The notes beneath the pieces were generated by a model. The model saw only the letters and a list, made by a program, of their open reading frames with translations, did not search any database and was not told the DNA's origin. A DNA stretch of 64,000 bases from Arthrobacter sp. ISL-95 (GTDB lineage: Bacteria > Actinomycetota > Actinomycetes > Actinomycetales > Micrococcaceae): contig NZ_JAGGPR010000005.1 of the NCBI RefSeq assembly GCF_018613695.1, positions 803,571 to 867,570 on the forward strand, in the 5' to 3' direction. The position numbers and the translations under genes are program-made. Each line of letters opens with the position of its first letter. The stretch's first letter is position 1. This document shows positions 20,262-30,330 of this stretch, piece after piece.

Positions 20262-21152
20262 ATGGGAGCCCAGATTCGGGTCTACCGTCAGAAGATCAGC
20301 TCGACGACGTCGATGCGCAAGATCTTCAAGGCGATGGAACTGATCGCTACCTCGCGCATCGGTAAGGCCCGCGCCCGCGTAGCAGCTTCACTGCCTTACG
20401 CGAACGCGATTACCCGCGCCGTTTCTGCTGTCGCAACTCAGAGCGAAATCGACCACCCGCTGACCACCGAGCCGGAGCAGATCCGCCGCGCCGCAGTCCT
20501 GATCATTACATCGGACCGCGGCCTTGCAGGATCCTACTCCGCGAGCGTGCTCAAGCAGGCTGAAGGTCTCACCGAGCTTCTTCACGCAGAAGGCAAGGAA
20601 GTCAAGGCGTACCTGGTTGGCCGCAAGGCGCAGGCGTACTTCGATTTCCGCAACCGGTCCTACGCCCGCGTATGGACTGGTGGCACGGACGCACCGGAAT
20701 TCGAAACCGCGCAGGAAGTCGGAGCTGCACTTCTTGAAGACTTCTCCACTGACTTCGAAGAGGGCGGCGTGGACGAGATCCACGTTGTTTACACCCGCTT
20801 CAAGTCCATGGTGACGCAGGAGCCCACGGTTATCCGTTTGCTCCCGCTGGAGGTCGTAGAAGAGGAAGCAGCCTCGGAGTCCGAGCTGTTGCCGTTGTAC
20901 GAATTTGAACCGGAAACAGAGCAGGTGCTCGACGCACTGCTTCCGCGTTACATCGAGTCCCGCATCTTCGCAGCCATGCTGCAGGCCGCAGCTTCCGAGC
21001 TCGCGGCCCGCCAGCGCGCTATGAAGTCGGCCGGTGACAACGCTACCGATTTGATCAAGAAGTACACGCGCCTTCGCAACACGGCCCGCCAGGCCGAGAT
21101 TACGCAGGAGCTTTCCGAAATCGTGGCCGGCGCAGACGCCCTCGCGTCCTAG
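20262..21152 (+). CDS. atpG: ATP synthase subunit gamma
   Basis: Central rotor shaft of F1. The 296-residue protein starts [28 protein letters not shown], with the conserved KAMELI region near the N-terminal helix, and ends with the paired coiled-coil helix containing [21 protein letters not shown], a family signature. The insertion between the helices includes [21 protein letters not shown], typical of actinobacteria. A ribosome binding site AGGAAAGGA precedes the ATG. It lies between atpA and atpD as usual. Confidence 0.96.
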
Positions 21153-22688
<1,536 letters not shown>

Positions 22689-22689
22689 T

Positions 22690-22974
22690 ATGGCTGAGCT
22701 CGAGGTTGAGATTGTCGCAGCGGACCACTTCGTGTGGTCCGGTGCGGCCAAGATGGTGAAGGCCCGCACCAGTGATGGTGAAATCGGAATCCTGCCGGGC
22801 CACGCGCCCCTTCTGGCCATCATGGCCGCGGGCGAGCTGGCAATCCAGCCGGTTTCCGGTGATCGCATTGCAGTGGTTGTTGACGGCGGATTCTTCTCCG
22901 TCGACAACGATCGCGTGGTGATTGTTGCTGACAACGCCAAATTGGGCGAAGCGGCTACAGCGGGGATCCGATAG
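22690..22974 (+). CDS. atpC: ATP synthase subunit epsilon, short form without C-terminal helices
   Basis: Rotor subunit that binds gamma and the c-ring. The protein is only 94 residues and covers just the N-terminal beta sandwich (VEIVAADHFVWSG, GEIGILPGHAPLLA, VVVDGGFFSVDNDRVVIVAD). E. coli epsilon has about 138 residues and a C-terminal two-helix domain that blocks hydrolysis. That domain is missing here, with an in-frame TAG after GEAATAGIR and no sign of a frameshift. Start ATG at 22690 is one base after the atpD stop. Confidence 0.95.
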   Translation: MAELEVEIVAADHFVWSGAAKMVKARTSDGEIGILPGHAPLLAIMAAGELAIQPVSGDRIAVVVDGGFFSVDNDRVVIVADNAKLGEAATAGIR

Positions 22975-22984
22975 CACGACCTTG

Positions 22985-23416
22985 ATGGACGATTCCCTTA
23001 TTCCGTTCATCGCCCTGGCAACAGCGTTTACGTTGCTGATCATTTCACTGTGCCTTTTCGGGGTGCGCCGCTTCAATCTGCGGCGCGCCCTGGGCACGGT
23101 CGACGCCTCCATTTGCATGGCTGGAAACAGCTGGCAGATGGGGGTTTGTCGTTATCAGGACAACGAACTCGAGTGGTTCCGCCTGATGTCTCTGAGCGTC
23201 ATCCCCAAGCACAAGTTCACGCGCAGTTCCCTTGAATTGCTGGGGCGCCGCCAGCCCACGGAAGATGAGCTAGTACGGATTCAGCCTGGCGTCGTGGTGG
23301 TTGAACTGCAGTATGAAGGCAAGAAGTTCATGCTCGCAATGAACTTCGATGCCTACGCCGGTTTGTCGTCCTGGCTCGAAGCAGGGCCGGTCATCGGCGT
23401 CGGAACCTGGCGTTAG
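22985..23416 (+). CDS. DUF2550 family membrane-anchored protein
   Basis: A 143-residue protein of unknown function with one N-terminal transmembrane helix (about residues 7-28) and a soluble domain with WQMGVCRYQDNELEWFRLMSLSVIPKH in pieces typical of DUF2550. The same family follows atpC in mycobacteria (Rv1312, from memory), so it may be linked to ATP synthase or the membrane, but no catalytic motif is visible. The gene starts 10 bases after atpC and is probably in the same transcript. Confidence 0.85.
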   Translation: MDDSLIPFIALATAFTLLIISLCLFGVRRFNLRRALGTVDASICMAGNSWQMGVCRYQDNELEWFRLMSLSVIPKHKFTRSSLELLGRRQPTEDELVRIQPGVVVVELQYEGKKFMLAMNFDAYAGLSSWLEAGPVIGVGTWR

Positions 23417-23421
23417 GCGCC

Positions 23422-24720
23422 ATGGATTTTCTTTCGGACGTCAGCCTCGTTGATGGGCCGTTCCTCTGGTTCAGCATCGTCTGTGGTGCGGCCGGCGGTG
23501 CCTACCTCCTATGGAGGCGACGACGTTCCTGGCTGCTGCTCGTACCCGCCAGCCTGCTGGCGGCGATAGGTGTAGTGGCCCTTATTCACTGGATCGTTGT
23601 GGATCTAATGGCCACATATTCGGAGAATCTGCCGTTTCAGACTGTTGCCTGGGCGGTCCCGGCTGTCGCTGCCCTTTTCCTGTGCCTTGCGCGGTTCCCC
23701 CGAAACTCATGGCGAGGCCGCACCCTCAGTGTTGCGGCGATGCTCGGGGTTCTGCTGTTATCCGTAGTCCAAATAAACCTCTATTTCGGTCTGAACAACA
23801 CGGTCTCGGACCTGTTGGGCACTGCGGTGGCGCGCATACAACCACTCGAGGCGAGCCTCAAACGCACTCCGGATGCAAAGCCCGGCCCTGCACTGACTGC
23901 ATGGAAAGCCCCGGACTCCATGCCCCGGAACGGCATTCTGCGCAAAGTTGACATTCCCGGTACGGCGTCTGGCTTTGGCGCACGCGAAGGATACATTTAC
24001 TTACCGCCCGCCTATCAGACCGAACAGCGTCCAACTTTGCCCGTGCTTGTACTCTTCGCTGGTCAACCAGGCGGTCCTGCGGATTGGCTGACTGGTGGCC
24101 AGCTCCGTTCGCTTCTGGACCAGTTCGCTCAAACCCATCAGGGGATCGCCCCTGTCACAGTGGTTGTGGATCCCAACGGCTCAGCCAATGCCAACACCAT
24201 GTGCATGGACAGCAATATAGCTTCCGTGGATACCTATCTTTCCCGGGACGTGCCAACCTGGATCACTGAGACGTTGGATGTCTCGAGTGATCACCAGCAG
24301 TGGGCCGTAGGCGGATTCTCCTTCGGCGGCACGTGCGCCATGCAGATGGGAACCTCCCACCCGGACCTGTTTGCGTCCATTCTTCCCTTCGCTGCTGAGA
24401 GGGAACCCGCTCTCGCCAAGGACAGAAACAAGACCATCTCGGACTCGTTTGACGGTGATGTCGAAGCCTTTGAGTCCCGGACACCTTTGGTGCTGATGCA
24501 GCAACGCGACTTTTCCGGAAGTGGTGTGTACTTGGTTTCAGGTGAGGCTGATCATGAGTTCACCAACTACATGCATGAGCTTGCTGACGCTGCCGCAAAC
24601 GCAGGCTTTGAAACCCAAGAACATTCCATTCCTCAGGCCGGGCACTCTTGGGACGCAGTGATACGCGGCATGCCCGGGGGACTCGATTTTCTGGCCGCCC
24701 GGTGGGGGTTGCCGCGGTGA
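23422..24720 (+). CDS. Membrane-anchored esterase-family protein
   Basis: A 432-residue protein with four predicted transmembrane helices in the first 130 residues, then an extracellular alpha/beta hydrolase domain of the esterase D / mycolyltransferase-like type. The nucleophile elbow is GFSFGG (Ser in GGFSFGGTCAM), and the likely catalytic histidine is in AGHSWDAV near the C-terminus. Its substrate is unknown; envelope lipid or glycan ester cleavage or transfer is possible. It starts six bases after the DUF2550 stop, and its TGA overlaps the GTG start of the next gene, so the two are probably translationally coupled. Confidence 0.82.
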   Translation: MDFLSDVSLVDGPFLWFSIVCGAAGGAYLLWRRRRSWLLLVPASLLAAIGVVALIHWIVVDLMATYSENLPFQTVAWAVPAVAALFLCLARFPRNSWRGRTLSVAAMLGVLLLSVVQINLYFGLNNTVSDLLGTAVARIQPLEASLKRTPDAKPGPALTAWKAPDSMPRNGILRKVDIPGTASGFGAREGYIYLPPAYQTEQRPTLPVLVLFAGQPGGPADWLTGGQLRSLLDQFAQTHQGIAPVTVVVDPNGSANANTMCMDSNIASVDTYLSRDVPTWITETLDVSSDHQQWAVGGFSFGGTCAMQMGTSHPDLFASILPFAAEREPALAKDRNKTISDSFDGDVEAFESRTPLVLMQQRDFSGSGVYLVSGEADHEFTNYMHELADAAANAGFETQEHSIPQAGHSWDAVIRGMPGGLDFLAARWGLPR

Positions 24721-27218
24721 GCCTTGCCCTCAAAGGCGTGATCCAACCTGCGTTGGGGCAAGCGGGAAGGCACTTGCGATCAACGCCCTTCACGTTGGTG
24801 GTTCTGGCTTTATTTGTCGGCCTGTCTTTGGTGTCCACAAGCGTCCTGACGGGTCCTCCGCAGCTGTGGCTCCCCTTTGCCAGTGTCTCGCTGGAGGGGT
24901 TGCGATCCGGGGAATGGTGGTCTATTTGGACGTCACTGTTCTTTACCACCAATCCGTTGGCTTATGTCACAGCGGTCCTGATGATTCTGTTCCTCCTTGG
25001 CTTGGCGGAGCGACACCTGGGCTCCCTCCGGACGGCGGGGGTGTTCTTCGGCGGCCAGTTCGCGTGCGTATCGGCCCTCCTCCTGGTAACTCAAGTTGCC
25101 CAATACCTCGGCGACGGTTGGCTTTCGGGGATGGCTGACATCCGCCTGATCGGCCCTTACGGCGCAGTCCTCGCCACCGTTTTGGCTGCTAGCGCGCTCC
25201 TGCCCACCTTGTGGCAGCGGCGCCTGAGGACAGTGGTGCTCGCCATTTCCTTGCTGTTGGTTCTGTACGTAGGGCACGCAGAGACAGTGGTTGGCTTCTT
25301 GGGTGCTCTGATTGGCTTGCTCACCGGCTGGTGGATGCAAAGCAGTCAAGGCCGTCTCCACCTACCCAGGTCAACCAGCAGGGAAATCCGGAACCTTCTT
25401 TCACTGACCATGGCAATTTTCGCCGTGGGACCCATGGTGACCGCTGCGGCCAAAAGCCCATCCGGACCTTTGGCTCTGTTGCGGGACGTCATACTCAACC
25501 CGCTGCCCACCCTGAGCCAGCTGGAGAGCAATTGCGGGGGAACCATCGACGTTGCCTGCCTGGAGGCTGCCCGTCAAAACTACACAGGCCCGTTCGGATT
25601 GGCACTGGCTGTGGTTCCTGTCGTATTGCTCCTCATTTGTGCCGATGGCATGAGGCGGGGACGCCGGTTGGCGTTGGGAATCGCCATCGGCGTGCAGTTG
25701 GTGGTGGTGGTGTTGTCCACGGTCTACCTTGGGCTCTTTGCCGGCATTCCGCGGGCGGCAGGACGAGCACATGGGGGCATGCTTAATTCGGCCGTGGTTC
25801 ATATCATTCCGTTGGTCCTGGTTCCTCTAGCCCTGGCGCTGCTCCTGTTTGCGTACCGGGGTCATTTCCGCGTAGAGACCTCGGATCGTCTCCGCCGGAA
25901 GATGTTCTGGCTGGTCGGGCTGACCGGGGGAGGCCTGGGCATGGCCTACACAGTGGTGTGGTTGGCCTCCGGCGGATTGGTTCGCGACGGCGGCCTGCTG
26001 GGTTTGGCGGCAGAACTTGCCAGGCAGTATCTCCCTGTTCCCCTTCCCGGCGTTTACCGTAAGGTCTTCGCCGAGCGCGATGTGCTGGAAGTCTTCCTCT
26101 TTTCCTTTTCGGGCACCTTGTTTTGGCTCGTAGCCTTAATAGGTGTGTGGGTGCTCCTGGTCCGTGGACATCACACAGGCGGGCTCGACAGTCAGTCGTG
26201 TCAGATGGCCCGTGCCCTGGTGAAACGGGGCGGAGATTCACTTTCATGGATGTCGCTTTGGGAACCGAACAAGTACTGGTTTACCCCCGACGGCGGCGGG
26301 GGAGTGGCCTACCAACAGCACAGCCATGTGGCGTTGACTTTAGCCGGTCCTTTCGGAGCGCGGCAGCATCATGAACTCACCGCCAAAGGGTTCCTGGATT
26401 ACTGCTCCCAACAGGCGTTGACGCCTTGCCTCTACTCCTGCACCGACGAGCTCTGGCCCATGCTTCAAGCACGCGGATTCCGCCGTGTTTCGGTTGCCCA
26501 GGAGACCCGACTTCGAATCAGGGGCTTGGAGTTCAGGGGCAAGGAGTGGCAGAACGTCAGAACGTCCCTTAACCGCGCCGCAAAGATGGGTATCACGACG
26601 AGCTGGGGCAGATACTCCGAGCTCCCGCACGGGATACGTGCCCAGGTGAGTGAGGTCTCGGAAGAGTGGGTAGCCCAAAAGCGCATCCCGGAGATGGGCT
26701 TCACCATGGGCGGACTGGACGAGTTGGATGATGACGACGTCCTGTGCTGCGTTGCTGTGGATGGCGCGGGCCTCGTTTATGGCGTGACCAGTTGGCTACC
26801 CGTTTATGAAGACGGCGTGGTTGTCAGTTGGACGCTGGACTTTATGCGGCGCCGAGGTGATGCTTTCCCGGGGGTTATGGAGTTCCTGATCGCCTCCGCC
26901 GTTTTGCACTTGAGGGATTCTGTGGAACTGATTTCGTTGTCCGGGTCGCCGCTGGCCCGTGAAGAGGGTGAAATAGACCAGCGGGCCAATGGCTTGGCCG
27001 GAATACTTCAGGTGGTGGGCCAGGCCTTGGAACCCGTTTACGGATTCAGGTCGCTTGCGTCTTTCAAGTCTAGATTCCAACCCGAGTACAGAACGCTCTA
27101 CATGTATTACCAAGACCCGTTGCATCTTCCCGCAATAGGACGCGCGCTCAGCAGAGCGTACCTTCCCGGATTGTCAGTCCGGCATTCCGCTAGGCTCCTC
27201 CGGAGCTTGGTCGGTTGA
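24717..27218 (+). CDS. Rhomboid-like membrane domain fused to phosphatidylglycerol lysyltransferase (DUF2156) domain
   Basis: An 833-residue protein. Residues about 20-205 resemble a rhomboid fold: SGEWWSIWTSLFF near the usual GxWWR-T signature and GPYGAVLAT where rhomboid proteases have GxSG, with Tyr148 replacing the serine, so protease activity is unlikely. More helices follow to about residue 490. The C-terminal part (about 500-833) is a GNAT-like DUF2156 domain with WMSLWEPNKYWFTPDG and NVRTSLNRAAKMGI, as in MprF-type enzymes that move an aminoacyl group from tRNA to phosphatidylglycerol. Start GTG at 24717 overlaps the upstream stop. The amino acid used is not known. Confidence 0.82.
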   Translation: MSLALKGVIQPALGQAGRHLRSTPFTLVVLALFVGLSLVSTSVLTGPPQLWLPFASVSLEGLRSGEWWSIWTSLFFTTNPLAYVTAVLMILFLLGLAERHLGSLRTAGVFFGGQFACVSALLLVTQVAQYLGDGWLSGMADIRLIGPYGAVLATVLAASALLPTLWQRRLRTVVLAISLLLVLYVGHAETVVGFLGALIGLLTGWWMQSSQGRLHLPRSTSREIRNLLSLTMAIFAVGPMVTAAAKSPSGPLALLRDVILNPLPTLSQLESNCGGTIDVACLEAARQNYTGPFGLALAVVPVVLLLICADGMRRGRRLALGIAIGVQLVVVVLSTVYLGLFAGIPRAAGRAHGGMLNSAVVHIIPLVLVPLALALLLFAYRGHFRVETSDRLRRKMFWLVGLTGGGLGMAYTVVWLASGGLVRDGGLLGLAAELARQYLPVPLPGVYRKVFAERDVLEVFLFSFSGTLFWLVALIGVWVLLVRGHHTGGLDSQSCQMARALVKRGGDSLSWMSLWEPNKYWFTPDGGGGVAYQQHSHVALTLAGPFGARQHHELTAKGFLDYCSQQALTPCLYSCTDELWPMLQARGFRRVSVAQETRLRIRGLEFRGKEWQNVRTSLNRAAKMGITTSWGRYSELPHGIRAQVSEVSEEWVAQKRIPEMGFTMGGLDELDDDDVLCCVAVDGAGLVYGVTSWLPVYEDGVVVSWTLDFMRRRGDAFPGVMEFLIASAVLHLRDSVELISLSGSPLAREEGEIDQRANGLAGILQVVGQALEPVYGFRSLASFKSRFQPEYRTLYMYYQDPLHLPAIGRALSRAYLPGLSVRHSARLLRSLVG

Positions 27219-27320
27219 ATTGTCAACGCCTATTCGGAGGGCCCTTTTGGTATTTCTTCATGGTTAGTAATAGATGGTGTTGAGAAGCCGCAGATGACGG
27301 CATGGATTCTTGACATTAAG

Positions 27321-27358
27321 ACACGTTGACCCCGGCTGGAAAGCCGGGGTCAACGTGT
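27321..27358. terminator. Bidirectional hairpin terminator between convergent genes
   Basis: Perfect 16-bp stem (27321-27336 and 27343-27358) with a 6-base loop, followed by TTGTTGT on the plus strand. It separates the lysyltransferase-like gene (+) from the cold shock gene (-). Confidence 0.85.
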
Positions 27359-27395
27359 TTGTTGTCTCTGCAAGAGCAGAGATCAACGGGTAGAA

Positions 27396-27599
27396 CTAGA
27401 CGACCGTAACGCCGGTTGCCTGGGGACCCTTGGCGCCCTGACCGATCTCGAACTGAACGCGCTGGTTCTCATCGAGGGTCTTGAAGCCACCGGTCTGGAT
27501 CTCGGAGTAGTGAACGAAAACGTCCCCATCCGCGTCATCCGGGGTGATGAAGCCGAAGCCCTTTTCGGCGTTGAACCACTTGACGGTTCCCAGTGCCAT
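27396..27599 (-). CDS. cspA: Cold shock protein
   Basis: A 67-residue single-stranded nucleic acid-binding protein of one cold-shock domain: [15 protein letters not shown] contains RNP1 (KGFGFI), and VFVHYSEI contains RNP2. Such proteins melt RNA structure and prevent premature hairpins. Start ATG at 27599 follows the ribosome binding site GAGGAGATATAC. A long noncoding region lies upstream, as is common for cold shock genes. The symbol follows usual naming; several paralogues may exist. Confidence 0.93.
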   Translation of the reverse strand: MALGTVKWFNAEKGFGFITPDDADGDVFVHYSEIQTGGFKTLDENQRVQFEIGQGAKGPQATGVTVV

Positions 27600-27926
27600 G
27601 TATATCTCCTCATTGTGGAACATCAGTCCGATACACCTCGTACCGGGTTTGTTACTCCGCGAGAAGACCTGAATATCAATCGAGCCGGGGCTTGAGTGAT
27701 TCGCAGGAGCTTCACGCTCGCAACTGGTCTTGCGAGCATGAAAAACACCTACACAAAGACTGCTATAACACTTTCATGTGCTCTGCCGGAGGTCAACGGT
27801 CTTTCGCCCAATTCAGGAAAAATTTCGGTAAAAAGAAGGTAACGCCCGTCTACGGAATTCACCAGGGTCCTTTTCCAATGCACCCGGAACAACCCGGAGA
27901 ACAAGGCAACCGGCACGCCGGCGAAA
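27600..27926 (-). other. Intergenic region: cold shock gene leader and end of nagA
   Basis: These 327 bases contain no gene. From a possible start site near 27755 the cold shock mRNA would carry a leader of about 155 bases. A hairpin with arms 27711-27723 and 27730-27742 (12 of 13 pairs, 6-base loop) lies near its 5' end. No clear terminator for nagA was found. Confidence 0.45.
27762..27767 (-). promoter_or_regulatory. Candidate extended -10 box for the cold shock gene
   Basis: Read on the minus strand the site is TGTTATAGC, an extended -10 (TGN before TATAGC). The -35 region is poor. It would give a cold shock leader of roughly 155 bases. Confidence 0.4.
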
Positions 27927-29174
27927 CTAAGACAACCACTGCCCATTGCGCATTACGCCGGTCAGTTCCAGGTCCTCGTTGGTGACAACTACATCAGCCC
28001 GAAGTCCCCGGCGGAGGCCACCGATTTCATCAGATAGTCCCAGGACCGCGGCGGGGACCGCCGTCGCCGAGCAAATCGCATCGGAAAGTCCGACGCCGGC
28101 CGCCACAGTTTTGCTGACGACTTCCAGAAGGGTGGAGGTGCCTCCGGCGATGGACCCGGTGGCATCGAGGGTGGCTACGCCGTCGCTGACGGTGACGGGG
28201 GACGGGCCGAGCATGTAGCTGCCATCGGATAATCCTGCGGCAGCCATGGAATCGGTGACCAGAACGATGTTTCCGGCGCCCACCAACTGGAAGACCGTTG
28301 CCACGGTGCTCGGGTCCAAGTGGGTTCCGTCGGCAATCAGTTCAACAACCGCTTTTCCCTCTTGGGCCATACGCAGACATGCCGCAACGGGACCTGGGGA
28401 GCGGTGATGCAGGGGCGGCATCCCATTAAAAAGGTGAGTGACGGTGGGGAGCGAGCTGACGCCGTCGAACCCTGCTGACTCGAGTCCCTCGCGGGCGGCA
28501 GCCAGCGAAGCCGCAGCCGTGGCGTCGTCGCAGTCAGTATGACCCAAGGAGGGCGTAACGCCATGGGAGGTCATCAGGTCCACCAAGGCAGCCGCGCCAG
28601 GCAACTCCGGGGCATAGGTCATGGTGGCCAGCTTGCCGGCCGCAGCACCCACCAGCTCGTCCATAAGTTCCAGGTCCGGTTCCAGGAGGTAGTCCGGGTT
28701 CTGTGCCCCGCAGCGGGCATGCGAAAGGAACGGGCCTTCAAGGTGAATGCCGGCTACGAGCCCCTCGTCCACAAGCTTCACGTAGAGCTCGATCCCGCGG
28801 AGGAGATCTTCCCGAGGAGCGGTGACCATGCTTGCCAGGAACGTGGTTGTACCTGATCGATGAAGGAACTCCACGGCCTTGCGCGCCGAAGCTTCCTCAC
28901 CGCCAGGGAAGTCGCCACCGTTGCCGCCGTGGCAGTGCACGTCAACAAGGCCGGGGAAGAGGTAACTGCCAGTGGGAATGCCCAAGCGGATTGCGCTGTG
29001 AAAACCCTCGAACTCTTCTGGATCGAAGCTACTCGCGGGCCCTGCATAGGCGATCCTGTCGCCTTCAACGGCAACCAGGCCGTCTTCCACCACCTCGCCG
29101 TCGCTGACAAGCGTTCCTCGGATGATCTGATGGCTCGGAGCGGAGGAGGAGGGAAAAGGCGATGCAGCAGTCAT
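27927..29174 (-). CDS. nagA: N-acetylglucosamine-6-phosphate deacetylase
   Basis: Amidohydrolase that removes acetate from GlcNAc-6-P to give GlcN-6-P, the substrate of NagB (39220). The protein is 415 residues from the chosen start. HCHGGNG carries the first metal histidines, HLEGPFL the bridging glutamate, HLFNGM another ligand region, and VTDSMAAAG the catalytic aspartate. ATG at 29174 is chosen because a TAGAAT box lies only seven bases upstream, as in a leaderless mRNA; an upstream in-frame GTG at 29201 would place that box inside the gene. It stands alone, not with nagB. Confidence 0.93.
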   Translation of the reverse strand: MTAASPFPSSSAPSHQIIRGTLVSDGEVVEDGLVAVEGDRIAYAGPASSFDPEEFEGFHSAIRLGIPTGSYLFPGLVDVHCHGGNGGDFPGGEEASARKAVEFLHRSGTTTFLASMVTAPREDLLRGIELYVKLVDEGLVAGIHLEGPFLSHARCGAQNPDYLLEPDLELMDELVGAAAGKLATMTYAPELPGAAALVDLMTSHGVTPSLGHTDCDDATAAASLAAAREGLESAGFDGVSSLPTVTHLFNGMPPLHHRSPGPVAACLRMAQEGKAVVELIADGTHLDPSTVATVFQLVGAGNIVLVTDSMAAAGLSDGSYMLGPSPVTVSDGVATLDATGSIAGGTSTLLEVVSKTVAAGVGLSDAICSATAVPAAVLGLSDEIGGLRRGLRADVVVTNEDLELTGVMRNGQWLS

Positions 29175-29181
29175 GGTTTTG

Positions 29182-29187
29182 ATTCTA
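29182..29187 (-). promoter_or_regulatory. -10 box for leaderless nagA mRNA
   Basis: Minus-strand TAGAAT, seven bases before the nagA ATG. Transcription would start at or next to the start codon. No GGAGG-like ribosome binding site is present. Confidence 0.65.
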
Positions 29188-29221
29188 GTGGCCTGCGGCA
29201 CACTCGCTCGAAGGTGGGAAC

Positions 29222-29917
29222 TTAGAAGAGCCGTGACTCGCTGTCATCCACGCCGCGCATGGCGTCATAATCCAGCGTGACGCAATCGATGCCGCGGTCG
29301 TTGGCAAGTACCTTTGCTTGGGGTTTGATCTGTTGCGCTGCGAAGATCCCCCGCACCGGTGCGAGCAGGGGGTCGCGGTTGAGGAGTTCGAGGTAGCGCG
29401 TGAGCTGTTCGACGCCGTCGATGTCCCCACGGCGTTTCAGCTCGATGGCAACGGTGGCACCGTCAGCGTCCCTGGCCAGGATGTCCACGGGGCCGATAGC
29501 GGTGAAGTACTCGCGTCTTATAAGGGAGTAGCCGGACCCCAGCAGCTCGATTTGCTCGGCCAGCAGCCTCTGGAGATCTGCTTCGACGCCGTCCTTGATC
29601 AGACCGGGGTCGGTGCCGAGCTCATGTGAGGTGTCATGTAGTTGCTCGTAGATGTTGATGATGAGGCGATCATCCGTTTTGGCGGACTGAACGGTCCACT
29701 GTTCCACCACGCCTTCCTCCACTTCGGTCTCCTCAGGCGAGGTCACCCGAAGGGTGGCAGGGGGGCTCATCCAGTTCAGCGGCTTGTAGGAGCCGCCGTC
29801 GGAGTGCACCAGCACCGAACCATCCGCCTTGACCAGCAAAAGCCGGGTAGCGAGGGGTAGATGGGCCTTGAGGCGGCCAACGTAATCAACAGAACAACGG
29901 GCTATGACGAGTCGCAC
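29222..29917 (-). CDS. nucS: Mismatch-specific endonuclease NucS/EndoMS
   Basis: Endonuclease that cuts both strands at mismatches and replaces MutS/MutL repair in most actinobacteria. The 231-residue protein starts [16 protein letters not shown] and keeps the N-terminal dimer domain (KPLNWMSPP) and the C-terminal RecB-like nuclease motifs: GPVDILARD and VAIELKRRG supply the metal-binding Asp, Glu and Lys. It ends in ESRLF, resembling the C-terminal motif that binds the sliding clamp. GTG at 29917 matches the known start; a longer frame upstream runs into the divergent gene. Confidence 0.95.
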   Translation of the reverse strand: MRLVIARCSVDYVGRLKAHLPLATRLLLVKADGSVLVHSDGGSYKPLNWMSPPATLRVTSPEETEVEEGVVEQWTVQSAKTDDRLIINIYEQLHDTSHELGTDPGLIKDGVEADLQRLLAEQIELLGSGYSLIRREYFTAIGPVDILARDADGATVAIELKRRGDIDGVEQLTRYLELLNRDPLLAPVRGIFAAQQIKPQAKVLANDRGIDCVTLDYDAMRGVDDSESRLF

Positions 29918-29924
29918 CCGCCCC

Positions 29925-29930
29925 ACATTA
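29925..29930 (-). promoter_or_regulatory. -10 box for leaderless nucS mRNA
   Basis: Minus-strand TAATGT, seven bases before the nucS GTG. There is no ribosome binding site between them. Confidence 0.6.
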
Positions 29931-29954
29931 CCGCCTGCGACCGGATGGCTGGGG

Positions 29955-29960
29955 CAGAAT
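29955..29960 (+). promoter_or_regulatory. Candidate -10 box for the zinc-ribbon-like gene
   Basis: CAGAAT six bases before ATG 29967. The first base departs from TANNNT, and GGAGG sits between box and ATG, so either leaderless or short-leader initiation from another start site is possible. Confidence 0.4.
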
Positions 29961-29966
29961 GGAGGC

Positions 29967-30311
29967 ATGCCCCGCTCCAACCGTCCTCGTCGCAACGCGT
30001 CCAGCGCACGCTCCGGCAACACCGGCGGCAAGTGGACGGTACCGACACCGGAGCTGGACCTTGAACGGGCCCGCGGCGGAATCGCCAGACGGGAAAGCGC
30101 CCCGGATGGTGACTGGATAGTACGTACCATGACGGCCAAGAAGGCGGAAAAGCAGTACATCTGCCCTGGTTGTTCCACCGCGATCCTGCCCGGCATAGCC
30201 CATTTGGTGGTGTGGTCGGACAACCACCTGTTCGGACAAGCTGCGGGCCTGGCGGAGCGCCGGCACTGGCATACCAACTGCTGGGCATCCCGGACGTACC
30301 GCTACCGCTGA
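29967..30311 (+). CDS. Small putative zinc-binding protein, function unknown
   Basis: A 114-residue protein with a basic N-terminus ([13 protein letters not shown]) and a C-terminal part with CPGC, then RHWHTNC, spaced as in a zinc ribbon or HNH-like finger. Actinobacterial homologues are sometimes labelled ATP/GTP-binding proteins, but no P-loop is visible here. It starts 49 bases from the divergent nucS start, a neighbourhood that may hint at nucleic acid work. No function is assigned. Confidence 0.78.
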   Translation: MPRSNRPRRNASSARSGNTGGKWTVPTPELDLERARGGIARRESAPDGDWIVRTMTAKKAEKQYICPGCSTAILPGIAHLVVWSDNHLFGQAAGLAERRHWHTNCWASRTYRYR

Positions 30312-30317
30312 TTCCCT

Positions 30318-30323
30318 TAGGCT
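30318..30323 (+). promoter_or_regulatory. -10 box for leaderless hydrolase mRNA
   Basis: TAGGCT seven bases before ATG 30331, with no ribosome binding site in between. Confidence 0.55.
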
Positions 30324-30330
30324 TGAGTGC

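Noticed and set aside
27711..27742. Hairpin near the cold shock leader considered as a terminator for nagA
   Set aside because: On the minus strand the T-run comes before, not after, the stem, so it cannot act as an intrinsic terminator in that direction.
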